Below are positions 7,970 to 15,620 of a DNA stretch of 64,000 nt, piece after piece (position 1 is the stretch's first letter; each line of letters begins with the position of its first letter). The notes beneath the pieces are model-generated. The model saw only the letters and a list, made by a program, of their open reading frames with translations, did no database searches and was not told where the DNA came from. The position numbers and the translations under genes were made by a program. Origin of the DNA: Rhodospirillales bacterium (lineage in GTDB: Bacteria > Pseudomonadota > Alphaproteobacteria > SMXQ01); assembly GCA_018666775.1 (NCBI GenBank), contig JABIXC010000017.1:372001-436000 (forward strand), read 5' to 3'.

Positions 7970-9040
7970 ATGTCCAAGCCCAAAGTATTTGTCTTCGCGC
8001 CCATTCTGGAAAATACCGAATGGCAAGACGCCTTCAAAGATGCCGGTTGTGAACTGGTTCTGGGGAAGGCCGATTGGCACGACCCCCACGGCAATAACGA
8101 AGACGAAATGATTGAAATGGCCAAGGGCGCGGTTGCCATGATGGGCACCTCTATCCGATCTTGCCCCATTTCAGGGCGGATTATGGATGCAGCCGGACCA
8201 AATTTACGCATCGTTGCCAAATGCACCATCGGGGTTGATGATGTTGAACTGGGCAGCGCCACGGCGCGCAATGTTTTGGTAACGCACGCCCCTACAGAAT
8301 CTAACTGGGGCGGGGTTGCCGAAGGCACCATCGCCATGATGCTGACCATTTTAAAACAGGCCCGCGAACGCGATGTCTCTATGAAAAAAGGCATCTGGCG
8401 CAAGCCAGAGCTTCAGGGCCTGTATTTAGGGGAGCGCGAATCAGATGGCTATCCCGGTATGACAGTTGGCATCGTTGGCATGGGCCGCATTGGCAGCCGG
8501 GTTGCAAAATTACTAAAACCCTGGGGCTGTCCCATCATTGCCTGTGATCCTTATGTCCCTGATTCGCATTTTGAAGAACTGGGCGTTGAACGGGTCGATT
8601 ACGACACGCTGTTGTCGCGGGCAGAAATCATCACCTTCCACGTTACCCTGACCCCTGAAACGCGCCAGATGTTTGATGAAGCGGCCATTGCCAAATGCCA
8701 AAAAGGCACCATCTTGATCAACGATTCCCGTGGTCAGGTTGTCAATGGCGATGCGCTTTGTGATGCACTGGAATCAGGCCATATTGCATCGGCCGCCATG
8801 GACGTGTTTGAAGATGAACCCCTCACTGCTGATGCCCGCATCCTGACCATGGGAGACAAGGTTTTGCTGTCGCCTCATATGGTGTCATCCAACCTGCGCG
8901 GCGGCCTGCACCCCGGGCTGATTTGGGCGACCCAACGGGTGTTAGAAGCACTGCGCGGTGAAACGCCTATTTCTGTCTATAACAAGGATGTCATCCCCAC
9001 TTGGGAACAGCGCTATACCGCCAAGAACATCCTGCCGTAG
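7970..9040 (+). CDS. D-isomer specific 2-hydroxyacid dehydrogenase
   Basis: NAD-dependent dehydrogenase of 356 residues from the D-2-hydroxyacid (phosphoglycerate dehydrogenase-like) family, interconverting a 2-oxo acid and its D-2-hydroxy acid. The start at 7970 follows CAGGGAG; the frame is open for 74 codons upstream but overlaps the VOC gene. Landmarks are the Rossmann motif GIVGMGRIGSRVA near residue 166, the catalytic Arg in NDSRGQVVNGDAL, Glu in DVFEDEPL and His in LSPHMVSSN. It is slightly longer than the usual 310-330 at the N-terminus. Its substrate could be a product of the VOC or dioxygenase neighbours (inference). Confidence 0.93.
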   Translation: MSKPKVFVFAPILENTEWQDAFKDAGCELVLGKADWHDPHGNNEDEMIEMAKGAVAMMGTSIRSCPISGRIMDAAGPNLRIVAKCTIGVDDVELGSATARNVLVTHAPTESNWGGVAEGTIAMMLTILKQARERDVSMKKGIWRKPELQGLYLGERESDGYPGMTVGIVGMGRIGSRVAKLLKPWGCPIIACDPYVPDSHFEELGVERVDYDTLLSRAEIITFHVTLTPETRQMFDEAAIAKCQKGTILINDSRGQVVNGDALCDALESGHIASAAMDVFEDEPLTADARILTMGDKVLLSPHMVSSNLRGGLHPGLIWATQRVLEALRGETPISVYNKDVIPTWEQRYTAKNILP

Positions 9041-9058
9041 AAAAATGGCGCAAACCTT

Positions 9059-9397
9059 ATGAACCTTGATCCCCTTCGCCTCCAGATCGAGGAAGAGCTT
9101 CGGGCATTAGAAGCCCAAGATGAAGAGACCAAGGCTTCACGCGCACCCGTGGAACTGGACCAGCAATCCGTCGGGCGGTTGTCACGCATGGACGCGATGC
9201 AGGTCCAAGCCATGAGTGCAGAAACGCACCGGCGCCGCTCGGTGCGGATCACCGCACTTCGCTCTGCGCTAAAGCGCATAGACGGTGATGATTTTGGATT
9301 TTGCGCAATCTGTGATGAGGAAATACCGGAAAAACGCCTGACCCTTGATCCCGTGCTCACAACCTGTGTTGGATGTGCGTCAAATCTTTCCGGCTAA
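9059..9397 (+). CDS. TraR/DksA family zinc-finger protein
   Basis: A 112-residue relative of DksA/TraR, proteins that enter the secondary channel of RNA polymerase and modulate transcription with ppGpp. The C-terminal finger is C-A-I-C-x17-C-V-G-C, followed only by ASNLSG. An N-terminal helical stretch (residues 1-75) fits the coiled coil, but it is shorter than DksA and without a clear DxxDxA tip, so a direct polymerase role is uncertain. The gene starts 18 bases after the dehydrogenase stop, and its last 18 bases overlap the tail of the convergent ABC-F gene. Confidence 0.85.
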   Translation: MNLDPLRLQIEEELRALEAQDEETKASRAPVELDQQSVGRLSRMDAMQVQAMSAETHRRRSVRITALRSALKRIDGDDFGFCAICDEEIPEKRLTLDPVLTTCVGCASNLSG

Positions 9398-11239
9398 AAA
9401 GGCTTCTTGCATGGCTTCCAACGCCAGCCAGCGTTCCTCACTGGCCATAAGGTCAATCTTTGCCTGCTCCAGGCGTGCGGCAGCTTTCGCAAAACCATCC
9501 GCGTTCTTTTGAAAGAATTCCGGATCATCCAACTGGACATTCAAATCTATAATTTCAGCTTCAAGATTTGAAATCACCTTGGGCAGACCATCCAATTCCC
9601 GTTGGTCCTTGTAGGTCAGTTTCGTGGCGTCTTTAGATTTGGTCGGGGTTTTTAGGGCGCCCTTCCCGCCAACATCCTTCGTGGATATTTTTTTCGGACC
9701 AAATGTTTTGCGCTGGCGCAAATAATCATCATAGCCGCCTACATATTCCCGGGTGTCCCCGGCCCCTTCCATGACGATCAAGCTGGTCACCAGTTTGTCC
9801 AAAAAGTCGCGATCATGGCTAACCACGATCAACGTTCCATCGTAATTCGACAAAGTTTCCTGGAGCTGATCAAGGGTATCCATATCAAGATCATTGGTCG
9901 GTTCATCAAGGACCAGAAGGTTTGAAGGTTCAGCCAGTATTTTTGCGAGCATTAACCGATTTCGTTGTCCACCGGAAAGGGTGGCAATGGATGACCTGGC
10001 ATCGTCTTCATCAAACATGAATTCTTTGAGATACCCAACCACATGACGGGCATTGCCACGGACATTGATCTGATCGCCGCCTTCGGGGCATAAAAACTGC
10101 CAAGGCGTCAGGGTGATATCAATTTCACGACGGGCCTGATCAAAATATGCCGGTTCTGTGCGCTGGCCCATTTTAACACGGCCAGTATCTGGTTTTAATT
10201 CGCCCAACAACATCTTCAGCATTGTGGTCTTGCCCGCGCCATTGGGACCTAACAATCCGATGCGGTCCCCCTTTATGATGCGCGTCGAAAAATCTGAAAC
10301 GATTTCAATCACGGTGCCATCGGGGCCATCAAACTGTTTTCCAATACGGTGAATATCAGCAACCAGCTGAGATGCAGGGGGGCCTTCGGATGCGCCCATG
10401 GAAACCGTGGTGCGCCCCACCTGTCGTGAACGACGGGTTTCACGCAGGTCTTTCAGATTTCGCAACCGGCCTTGATTGCGTTTTCGTCTGGCTGTCACGC
10501 CACGGTGCAGCCATTCAGTTTCCCGATCAATTAATTTATGAAGCTTTTTATTTTCCTTTATTTCAAGATCGATGATCTGTTCAGACCAGTTTTCATATTC
10601 AGAAAACGGATGATCCATCCGCAAAAGGTGGCGGCGCTGTAGCCACAGGGTTGCGCTTGAAACGGCATTCAAAAAAGCCCGGTCATGGCTGATTAAAATG
10701 AATGCTCCGGGATAGCCGTTCAGGGCGGTTTCCAGTGTTTTGATGGCTTCAAGATCAAGATGGTTGGTGGGCTCATCCAACAACAACACATCCGGCTGGC
10801 GTGCCATGGCACGGGCAAGGGCTGCGCGGCGGTTTTCACCCCCCGATAACGGCCCCCCCACCATGTCGGTGCTGAGCCCAAGGCGAACCATTGTCTGTTC
10901 GGCAACATGTTCTGATAACACTGTCTTTTCTCCACGCACACCATCGCGCACTTCATCGAGACCACGGACGAAATCAATCACCCGCTCTCCTTCTGGCACG
11001 GCAATGTCTTGGGGCACCAATGCAATGGTGGTGCCAGGCTGCACAAACCGTTCCCCAACATCCAGTTCCAGCATCCCCGCCAGACAATTCATCAGGGTCG
11101 ATTTGCCAGTACCATTGGCCCCAACCAGACACAAACGGTCACGGGGCGATACATACAAAGACAATTGATCGAAAAGAAGCTTGTCACCAAAGGCAAGACG
11201 CGCATCTTTAAGTGCCAGAATTGGTGCAGAAGAAGCCAT
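9380..11239 (-). CDS. uup: ABC-F family ATPase, Uup-like
   Basis: Soluble protein of about 619 residues with two ABC ATPase domains and no membrane segment, typical of ABC-F factors. Domain 1 (about 10-240) has Walker A GANGTGKST and signature LSGGE; domain 2 (about 310-530) has GPNGAGKTT and LSGGQRNRL, with Walker B LLVLDEPTNDLD. A lysine-rich linker and a helical C-terminal tail (about 550-619) match Uup, linked to DNA structure and ribosome function. I chose the ATG at 11237-11239 from family alignment (ILALKDARLAFGDK); no clear ribosome site is visible. The 3' end overlaps the DksA-like gene by 18 bases. Confidence 0.9.
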   Translation of the reverse strand: MASSAPILALKDARLAFGDKLLFDQLSLYVSPRDRLCLVGANGTGKSTLMNCLAGMLELDVGERFVQPGTTIALVPQDIAVPEGERVIDFVRGLDEVRDGVRGEKTVLSEHVAEQTMVRLGLSTDMVGGPLSGGENRRAALARAMARQPDVLLLDEPTNHLDLEAIKTLETALNGYPGAFILISHDRAFLNAVSSATLWLQRRHLLRMDHPFSEYENWSEQIIDLEIKENKKLHKLIDRETEWLHRGVTARRKRNQGRLRNLKDLRETRRSRQVGRTTVSMGASEGPPASQLVADIHRIGKQFDGPDGTVIEIVSDFSTRIIKGDRIGLLGPNGAGKTTMLKMLLGELKPDTGRVKMGQRTEPAYFDQARREIDITLTPWQFLCPEGGDQINVRGNARHVVGYLKEFMFDEDDARSSIATLSGGQRNRLMLAKILAEPSNLLVLDEPTNDLDMDTLDQLQETLSNYDGTLIVVSHDRDFLDKLVTSLIVMEGAGDTREYVGGYDDYLRQRKTFGPKKISTKDVGGKGALKTPTKSKDATKLTYKDQRELDGLPKVISNLEAEIIDLNVQLDDPEFFQKNADGFAKAAARLEQAKIDLMASEERWLALEAMQEAFLAGKI

Positions 11240-11324
11240 GAATGATAGATGCCAGAAATCAGGTAAATGCGCGAAAATTGCGCACATTAAATTTGATGAT
11301 CAGTATACCTGAAATAAATCGTTG

Positions 11325-11726
11325 CTAGCGATTTTTCCTGAATTGGAGATAGGATTTGATCTGGGAATCCCCCTTGACCACATCATCCAACAGCAAAGAA
11401 ACCGTATCAATGTAACAATTGATGATCTTGCCGGATTCGACCTCCTCGGCACAGGTCATTTTCAAAGCTTTCGCCTTATCAAGCATATCGCGATGATAAT
11501 GGCTATGCGCCTCAACATCGGGATATTCTTCTTTTGATAAAAGGCTTTCCTCTGCTTCAAAATGCCTTCTGGATGCCTCTAAAAAGGCATCAACTAATTT
11601 TGAACATTTATCCAATTCGTCCGCTTGTGCCGCGATTTCAACTTCTTTAACGATATCGAATAATGTTTGATGATCACGGTCGATCTCATCAACCCCGATC
11701 ATATAACTATCAGACCATACAAGCAT
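11325..11726 (-). CDS. Bacteriohemerythrin-like protein, one iron ligand changed
   Basis: A 133-residue single-domain hemerythrin, a four-helix bundle that holds a di-iron site and binds O2. Ligands seen are H19 in IDRDHQTLF, H55 and E59 in HFEAEE, H74 and H78 in HSHYH, and D120. The last His, normally in an H-I-x-x-x-D motif in helix 4, is replaced: the segment reads D115-V-V-K-G-D120. The Trp of the standard W-L-x-x-H motif is also absent. The iron site may be altered or partly filled. Roles in family: oxygen storage, delivery or sensing. It diverges from the NMT1-type gene at 11893. Confidence 0.88.
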   Translation of the reverse strand: MLVWSDSYMIGVDEIDRDHQTLFDIVKEVEIAAQADELDKCSKLVDAFLEASRRHFEAEESLLSKEEYPDVEAHSHYHRDMLDKAKALKMTCAEEVESGKIINCYIDTVSLLLDDVVKGDSQIKSYLQFRKNR

Positions 11727-11836
11727 TTACTGTCCCCACCTGAACGCAACTAATTACAATGCAATCATCGGTTTCTTAAGAACCATATGATTACATAAGT
11801 ATGTTATGATGAATTTTCAGGGCGCGTCAATTGATG

Positions 11837-11853
11837 GTTAATTTTTTATTAAC
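11837..11853. promoter_or_regulatory. AT-rich inverted repeat in a divergent promoter region
   Basis: GTTAAT at 11837-11842 and ATTAAC at 11848-11853 flank five T residues. It lies about 40 bases before the start at 11893, within a strongly AT-rich gap between the hemerythrin gene and the binding-protein gene. It could be an operator; this is inferred from symmetry alone. Confidence 0.3.
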
Positions 11854-11892
11854 ATGCATAAAATGGTTCGCACAAATTGAAAGCTGAACTGA

Positions 11893-12822
11893 ATGACTCT
11901 CATCCCCTTCAAAATCGGAAAAACAACACCGGCCAATACCTTCCTTGCCATCTGGGTGGCACGGGCTGCAGGGTTCTATGAAGAACAGGGATTGGATTTA
12001 GAAATCGTCGATATGATCGGCGGCACTGAAACCGGACCGGCGCTGAGTTCAGGCAAAGTTCATCTAATGCACATTGGCATGTCATCGGTTGTGCGCGCCA
12101 ATGCACAAGGTGCCAACGTCACCACCATTGGATCGCTTAGCAACATTGTTCGCAGTGCAATGTTTTTATCCCCCAGTGTGAAGGATGCCAATGACCTCAA
12201 AGGCAAAAATGTTGGCATCAGCAGCACCGGCTCTGAAAGTGACCTGACCACCACTTTGGCCTTAAAAAAGCTTGGCTTGAACCGTACTGATATCACCATC
12301 AAGCAAGTTGGTGTTGAGCGCCTTGCCCCGTTGCTTGATGGCACGGTGCAGGCAACCATGTTGGGTGAGCCCCATCGTTCCAAGGCGATAAGCCTGGGGC
12401 TTTCCCCGATCATGGATTTATTTGCTGACCAAATTCCTTGGCTCTATACCGGGCTTGTCGTGGATCAGGTCTATCTGGAAAATAATTTTGCACCCGTCAA
12501 ACAATTCATGAAGGCAACCGTTGAAGGCAATTATCTGGCCATCAGCAACCCCCGGCAGGCCAAGGCCGTCTTGGCAGATGAATTGGGGCTAACAGACGCA
12601 AATGTTATTGAAACCAGCTATGAAAATTTCAGGAAATTAACACCCCCAAATGCCAACATGACCCGCAAAGGTGCCGAAAATATCCTTGCCGCCATAGATA
12701 TGACCGGCGATTTTCCTGGTGCCAGCTCCAACCTTGATGATCACATGGATTCATCTGTGTTCGACGCATTGAAAGCCGATGGATTTTTCAAGGATATGGA
12801 ACGCAAATATAACGTGTCCTGA
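11893..12822 (+). CDS. NMT1/THI5-type (NitT/TauT-like) binding protein without signal peptide
   Basis: A 309-residue protein of the NMT1/THI5/SsuA periplasmic-binding fold. Typical segments are FLAIWVARAAGFYEEQGLDL near the start, ALSSGKVHLMHIGMSSVVRA, LKGKNVGISSTGSESDL and the LDGTVQATMLGEP hinge. Relatives bind nitrate, sulfonates or pyrimidine precursors and pair with an ABC permease and ATPase. No permease or ATPase gene is adjacent, and no signal peptide precedes the domain: the domain starts at about residue 5. It may therefore act in the cytoplasm, as a sensor or THI5-like enzyme, or the true start may be misread. No clear ribosome site precedes the ATG. Confidence 0.82.
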   Translation: MTLIPFKIGKTTPANTFLAIWVARAAGFYEEQGLDLEIVDMIGGTETGPALSSGKVHLMHIGMSSVVRANAQGANVTTIGSLSNIVRSAMFLSPSVKDANDLKGKNVGISSTGSESDLTTTLALKKLGLNRTDITIKQVGVERLAPLLDGTVQATMLGEPHRSKAISLGLSPIMDLFADQIPWLYTGLVVDQVYLENNFAPVKQFMKATVEGNYLAISNPRQAKAVLADELGLTDANVIETSYENFRKLTPPNANMTRKGAENILAAIDMTGDFPGASSNLDDHMDSSVFDALKADGFFKDMERKYNVS

Positions 12823-12831
12823 AAACCACTA

Positions 12832-12860
12832 CGCCCCGAAAGCCATAGGGCTTCGGGGCG
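12832..12860. terminator. Strong hairpin between convergent binding-protein genes
   Basis: CGCCCCGAA at 12832-12840 pairs with TTCGGGGCG at 12852-12860, and an inner GCC/GGC extends the stem after one bulged A. It lies between the two convergent genes ending at 12822 and 12890. T tracts are weak on both sides (GATTT on plus, GGTTTT on minus), so termination is likely but may be inefficient. Confidence 0.65.
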
Positions 12861-12889
12861 CGTGATTTAAATGACAGCTTTAAAAATGA

Positions 12890-14203
12890 TCAGTTTTTGC
12901 AGATCACTTGCTTAGCTTCGGCACCGGCACGGCTGTAGACAAACGTGCATGTCATGCCAACCTTGACGGCTTTGCGTTTGACCTTCTTGCCATTCAGGGT
13001 GACCTTGGTTCTGGAACCAGAAACCTTGGCCTTCACTTCTTTACCCTTAAACATAAGGTAAATCCGCCGGTTACCCCGTTTGGTCTTGGTGACCTTTCCG
13101 GTGTGGCGTGCCAGTTTGACGACAACCTTTTTGACCGCACCTTTATAGGTGATCATGGTCTCCAGCTTTTTGATGATGGGTTTCGGCGTGGAAGCAATTT
13201 CCATAATCATCTTTTGCACATCATCCCCGCTTAGCGGCGTCACTTCGCGGCCCTGGGCATTGGCATCTTTGATGAATCCAGGATCATTGACGGTCGCCAT
13301 ATAGGCAGCTCTCAAGGCCTTAACCCTGGCCTTTGGAACATTTGGACCAACCACGTGTGGGCGTCCCATCGCCTTGGAAACCAGCATAAGCTTCCAGTAT
13401 GTCTTGGCTTCTTCAACACTGAAGTCCGGCAACACATGCTTGCGATCAACAATATCCATGATCAACGGGATACCCATTTTTTGCAGTTCGGGATTCTGGG
13501 TCAGGGACAATTGGGCGAGGAAGATAAACTTCCCTGCTTTGATTCCCCGCTTGTTCAGAACCTTGAACGATGACCAGGACTGGCTGATGCCGTGAGTCTC
13601 TCCACGCTGCATTGCCAGATGGACATCAGGTGAGCCTGGATAGCCCCGAATGATCTTGAACTTGGCGCCCATCAGGTTGTTCATCAGGGCTGGATAAATT
13701 TCAGTATCACTGGGCCCGGTTGAGCCAAGGAAGGCCGATTTCGTGAACACGTCTTCAAGGGTCTTGACCTGTGACTTCTTGTTCACCACCAAAACGCCCG
13801 CTTCACTACTCACACTGCCCAACCAGTTGAACTTGGTCGAAATAAATTTAGGTCCCTTGTGCCCCATGATCTGAGCCATGGGGACGGTGCGCTGAACACC
13901 ACCAATGACGCTGCCGTCCTGGGGGGCGATGTTATATATAAAATTAGCAGCAAGGATGCCGCCGGCGCCGGGCATGTTCTGGACAATAAACGTTGGGTGT
14001 CCGGCAATATGTTTGGGCATGTGGCGGGCAAGCGTCCGGCCATAGGTGTCATAACCACCACCCGGGGGGGAGCTTTGAATATATTTGACCCGTTTGCCTT
14101 TGTAGAAATCTGCAATGGCATCAGCAGAAACTTCTTGGGGGGCTGATACCAGACATAATGCCGCCGCACAGGTCGCAACAGCCAATCCTTTAAAAGTATT
14201 CAT
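12890..14203 (-). CDS. TctC-like solute-binding protein with basic C-terminal extension
   Basis: A 437-residue secreted protein of the tripartite tricarboxylate (Bug/TctC) binding type. A signal peptide ends near VSA-DA (residues 26-29). The binding-protein body spans about residues 30-350, with SPPGGGYDTYGRTLARHM and IVQNMPGAGG as the ligand-loop motifs. The last 85 residues are not part of the family. They are rich in Lys/Arg and Val/Thr, look like short beta strands and hold two Cys (MTCTF and VICKN). No tctA or tctB membrane gene is adjacent, so the receptor is an orphan here. The extension may bind an anionic envelope surface or form a separate domain (inference). Confidence 0.85.
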   Translation of the reverse strand: MNTFKGLAVATCAAALCLVSAPQEVSADAIADFYKGKRVKYIQSSPPGGGYDTYGRTLARHMPKHIAGHPTFIVQNMPGAGGILAANFIYNIAPQDGSVIGGVQRTVPMAQIMGHKGPKFISTKFNWLGSVSSEAGVLVVNKKSQVKTLEDVFTKSAFLGSTGPSDTEIYPALMNNLMGAKFKIIRGYPGSPDVHLAMQRGETHGISQSWSSFKVLNKRGIKAGKFIFLAQLSLTQNPELQKMGIPLIMDIVDRKHVLPDFSVEEAKTYWKLMLVSKAMGRPHVVGPNVPKARVKALRAAYMATVNDPGFIKDANAQGREVTPLSGDDVQKMIMEIASTPKPIIKKLETMITYKGAVKKVVVKLARHTGKVTKTKRGNRRIYLMFKGKEVKAKVSGSRTKVTLNGKKVKRKAVKVGMTCTFVYSRAGAEAKQVICKN

Positions 14204-14337
14204 TTCATATCTCCCTGTATAAAATTCATCGTTTTTTTCTTTTTATACATTGAGCCTAACACTCCCCCATGTAACTGCAATCAGTTTAAACATCCTGACA
14301 GACCCACTGGGCCCTATTGGAACTTGATCAGATGGCC

Positions 14338-14733
14338 CTAATCCACCTTGTGGGCGGTCAGGAACAGGGCTTTTTCAAGGGCTGCAAAAAATTGCTGGTA
14401 TGGCTTGGCATCACTGACAGCAACCAAATTATGCTGGGCGCTGGAACGAACGGCCGTCTGACCACCTGTACGGCCACGCAAGGTCACGGTCATACGCATA
14501 CGATACCCATCCAACTTTGTGGCACTGACGGTGCCCAATATATTGTCTGCTATATCCACCACAAACCCAAGATCCTGCAATGTGGCAATAACGGCGCGCA
14601 GCAATTTATTATTGTCGGTGGTATCAAATGCCCGCGTTTGTACTGCCCGCAAGGAAACCTGGCTTTTATCTGTAAATAAAATCTGGCGTTTGGAATCAGC
14701 CTGACGCCCCCCAGAACATGGGTGTTGATCCAC
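14338..14733 (-). pseudogene. N-terminally truncated lipoprotein-like gene
   Basis: The readable frame encodes a conserved domain found in small bacterial lipoproteins: QTRAFDTTDNNKLLRAVIATLQDLGFVVD, GTVSATKLDGYRMRMTVTLR, and PYQQFFAALEKALF. The expected leader, a hydrophobic signal and a lipobox, is absent. The frame begins after a TAA nine codons before a GTG at 14733, with no ATG and no hydrophobic stretch. A Cys at P-C-S-G-G may be the remnant of the lipidated residue. I therefore treat it as a decayed copy. It could still be expressed from the GTG as a cytoplasmic protein. It lies beside another broken gene. Confidence 0.55.
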
Positions 14734-14991
14734 CCATACTTGTTTTCGATGATTCTCTTATGGTTGTACTATATCGCAACCCGCTACGCTTGAAAGCATC
14801 AATACGCACTAACTCACTGTATATAGAGGGTAATTGGTTGAATTTTATGCAATTAAAACGGGTGCAGCGATGCGTTCTCTTGAATTGGTCGTATGCAGAA
14901 ATTAGGGGCATTATAAAAAACACCCGCAATACGGGATGCATTTTACGTCAAAAAGACTGGCTTAAAATGAAGAGTTAACAGCAAAGCTGAC
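14734..14991. other. AT-rich gap without a recognisable gene
   Basis: About 258 bases between two damaged genes. Open frames exist on both strands (for example 14718-14978 plus, 14696-14941 minus), but neither has a ribosome site, a family motif or coding-like composition. The stretch is clearly richer in A+T than its neighbours, which fits a scar of deletion or insertion. Confidence 0.5.
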
Positions 14992-15438
14992 TTATGCTTT
15001 GGCCATTTCTTCTAGCTGGGCGCGGAGCAGTTCATTATCTGCTTCCAGGGTCCCCAGCCGAACCGCGACAATATCGCGGATACTAAGCAGGGTCAGGGGT
15101 TTCCCTTCATCCTGGATGGGCAAATGGCGAATACCGTTTTAGATCATCATATCCGTTGCATCCCGAATATCGGTAGCCGGGTTACAACTGATGACATTGC
15201 TGGTCATCACATCGCCAACCAATTTATCAAGGACATCCAACCCGAATTCCTGAAGCCCCCGTGTCACGTCTCGTTCTGAAATAATACCAACAAGGAGGTC
15301 GTTCTGGTCAACCACCACCAAGGCACCAATCCGATTTTCAACCATTAATTTATTGGCATCCCCAAGCGATGAGCCCGGCCTGACCGGGCCAATTAACCCA
15401 CGGTCCATGTCGATAACATCAGAAACGGTAACAGTCAT
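14992..15438 (-). pseudogene. CBS-domain protein gene with an in-frame stop
   Basis: The reading frame from 15438 codes for a two-CBS-domain protein, a type that binds adenine nucleotides and senses energy state. CBS 1 spans VSDVIDMDRG..GIISERDVTRG (residues 5-60). CBS 2 begins at VGDVMTSNVISCNPATD. It is cut by a TAA at 15139-15141 after residue 99 (ATDMMI-stop). The same frame continues without interruption for 48 more codons, NGIRHLPIQDEGKPLTLLSI..RDIVAVRL, then a helical tail, and ends with TAA at 14992-14994. The full product would be about 148 residues. Possible explanations are a nonsense mutation, a sequencing error or stop readthrough. Confidence 0.75.
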
Positions 15439-15454
15439 TTAATTGCCTCACTTG

Positions 15455-15478
15455 CCAATTCGCATACCAATTCGCATG
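15455..15478. repeat. Short tandem repeat upstream of the CBS gene
   Basis: CCAATTCGCATA is followed directly by CCAATTCGCATG, a 12-base unit repeated twice with one mismatch, 17-40 bases before the CBS start. It could be a duplicated binding half-site or a replication slip. Confidence 0.4.
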
Positions 15479-15620
15479 TTTGTGCGATTATGGCAGGAAT
15501 CATGGCGGGCATTGGTTAATATGGCCCTAATTCGAATATATAACTTGATGAAAAAACATCAGCCGCTGACATACGGACACAATCAAAAAGCAGGCCCCGG
15601 ATCACATCATAGGTTGGGCT

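Noticed and set aside
9059-9397. Calling the zinc-finger protein DksA itself
   Set aside because: It is shorter than DksA and lacks a clear coiled-coil tip motif, so only the family is assigned.
14718-14978. Possible 86-residue plus-strand gene in the AT-rich gap
   Set aside because: No ribosome site, no recognisable fold, and composition unlike neighbouring genes.
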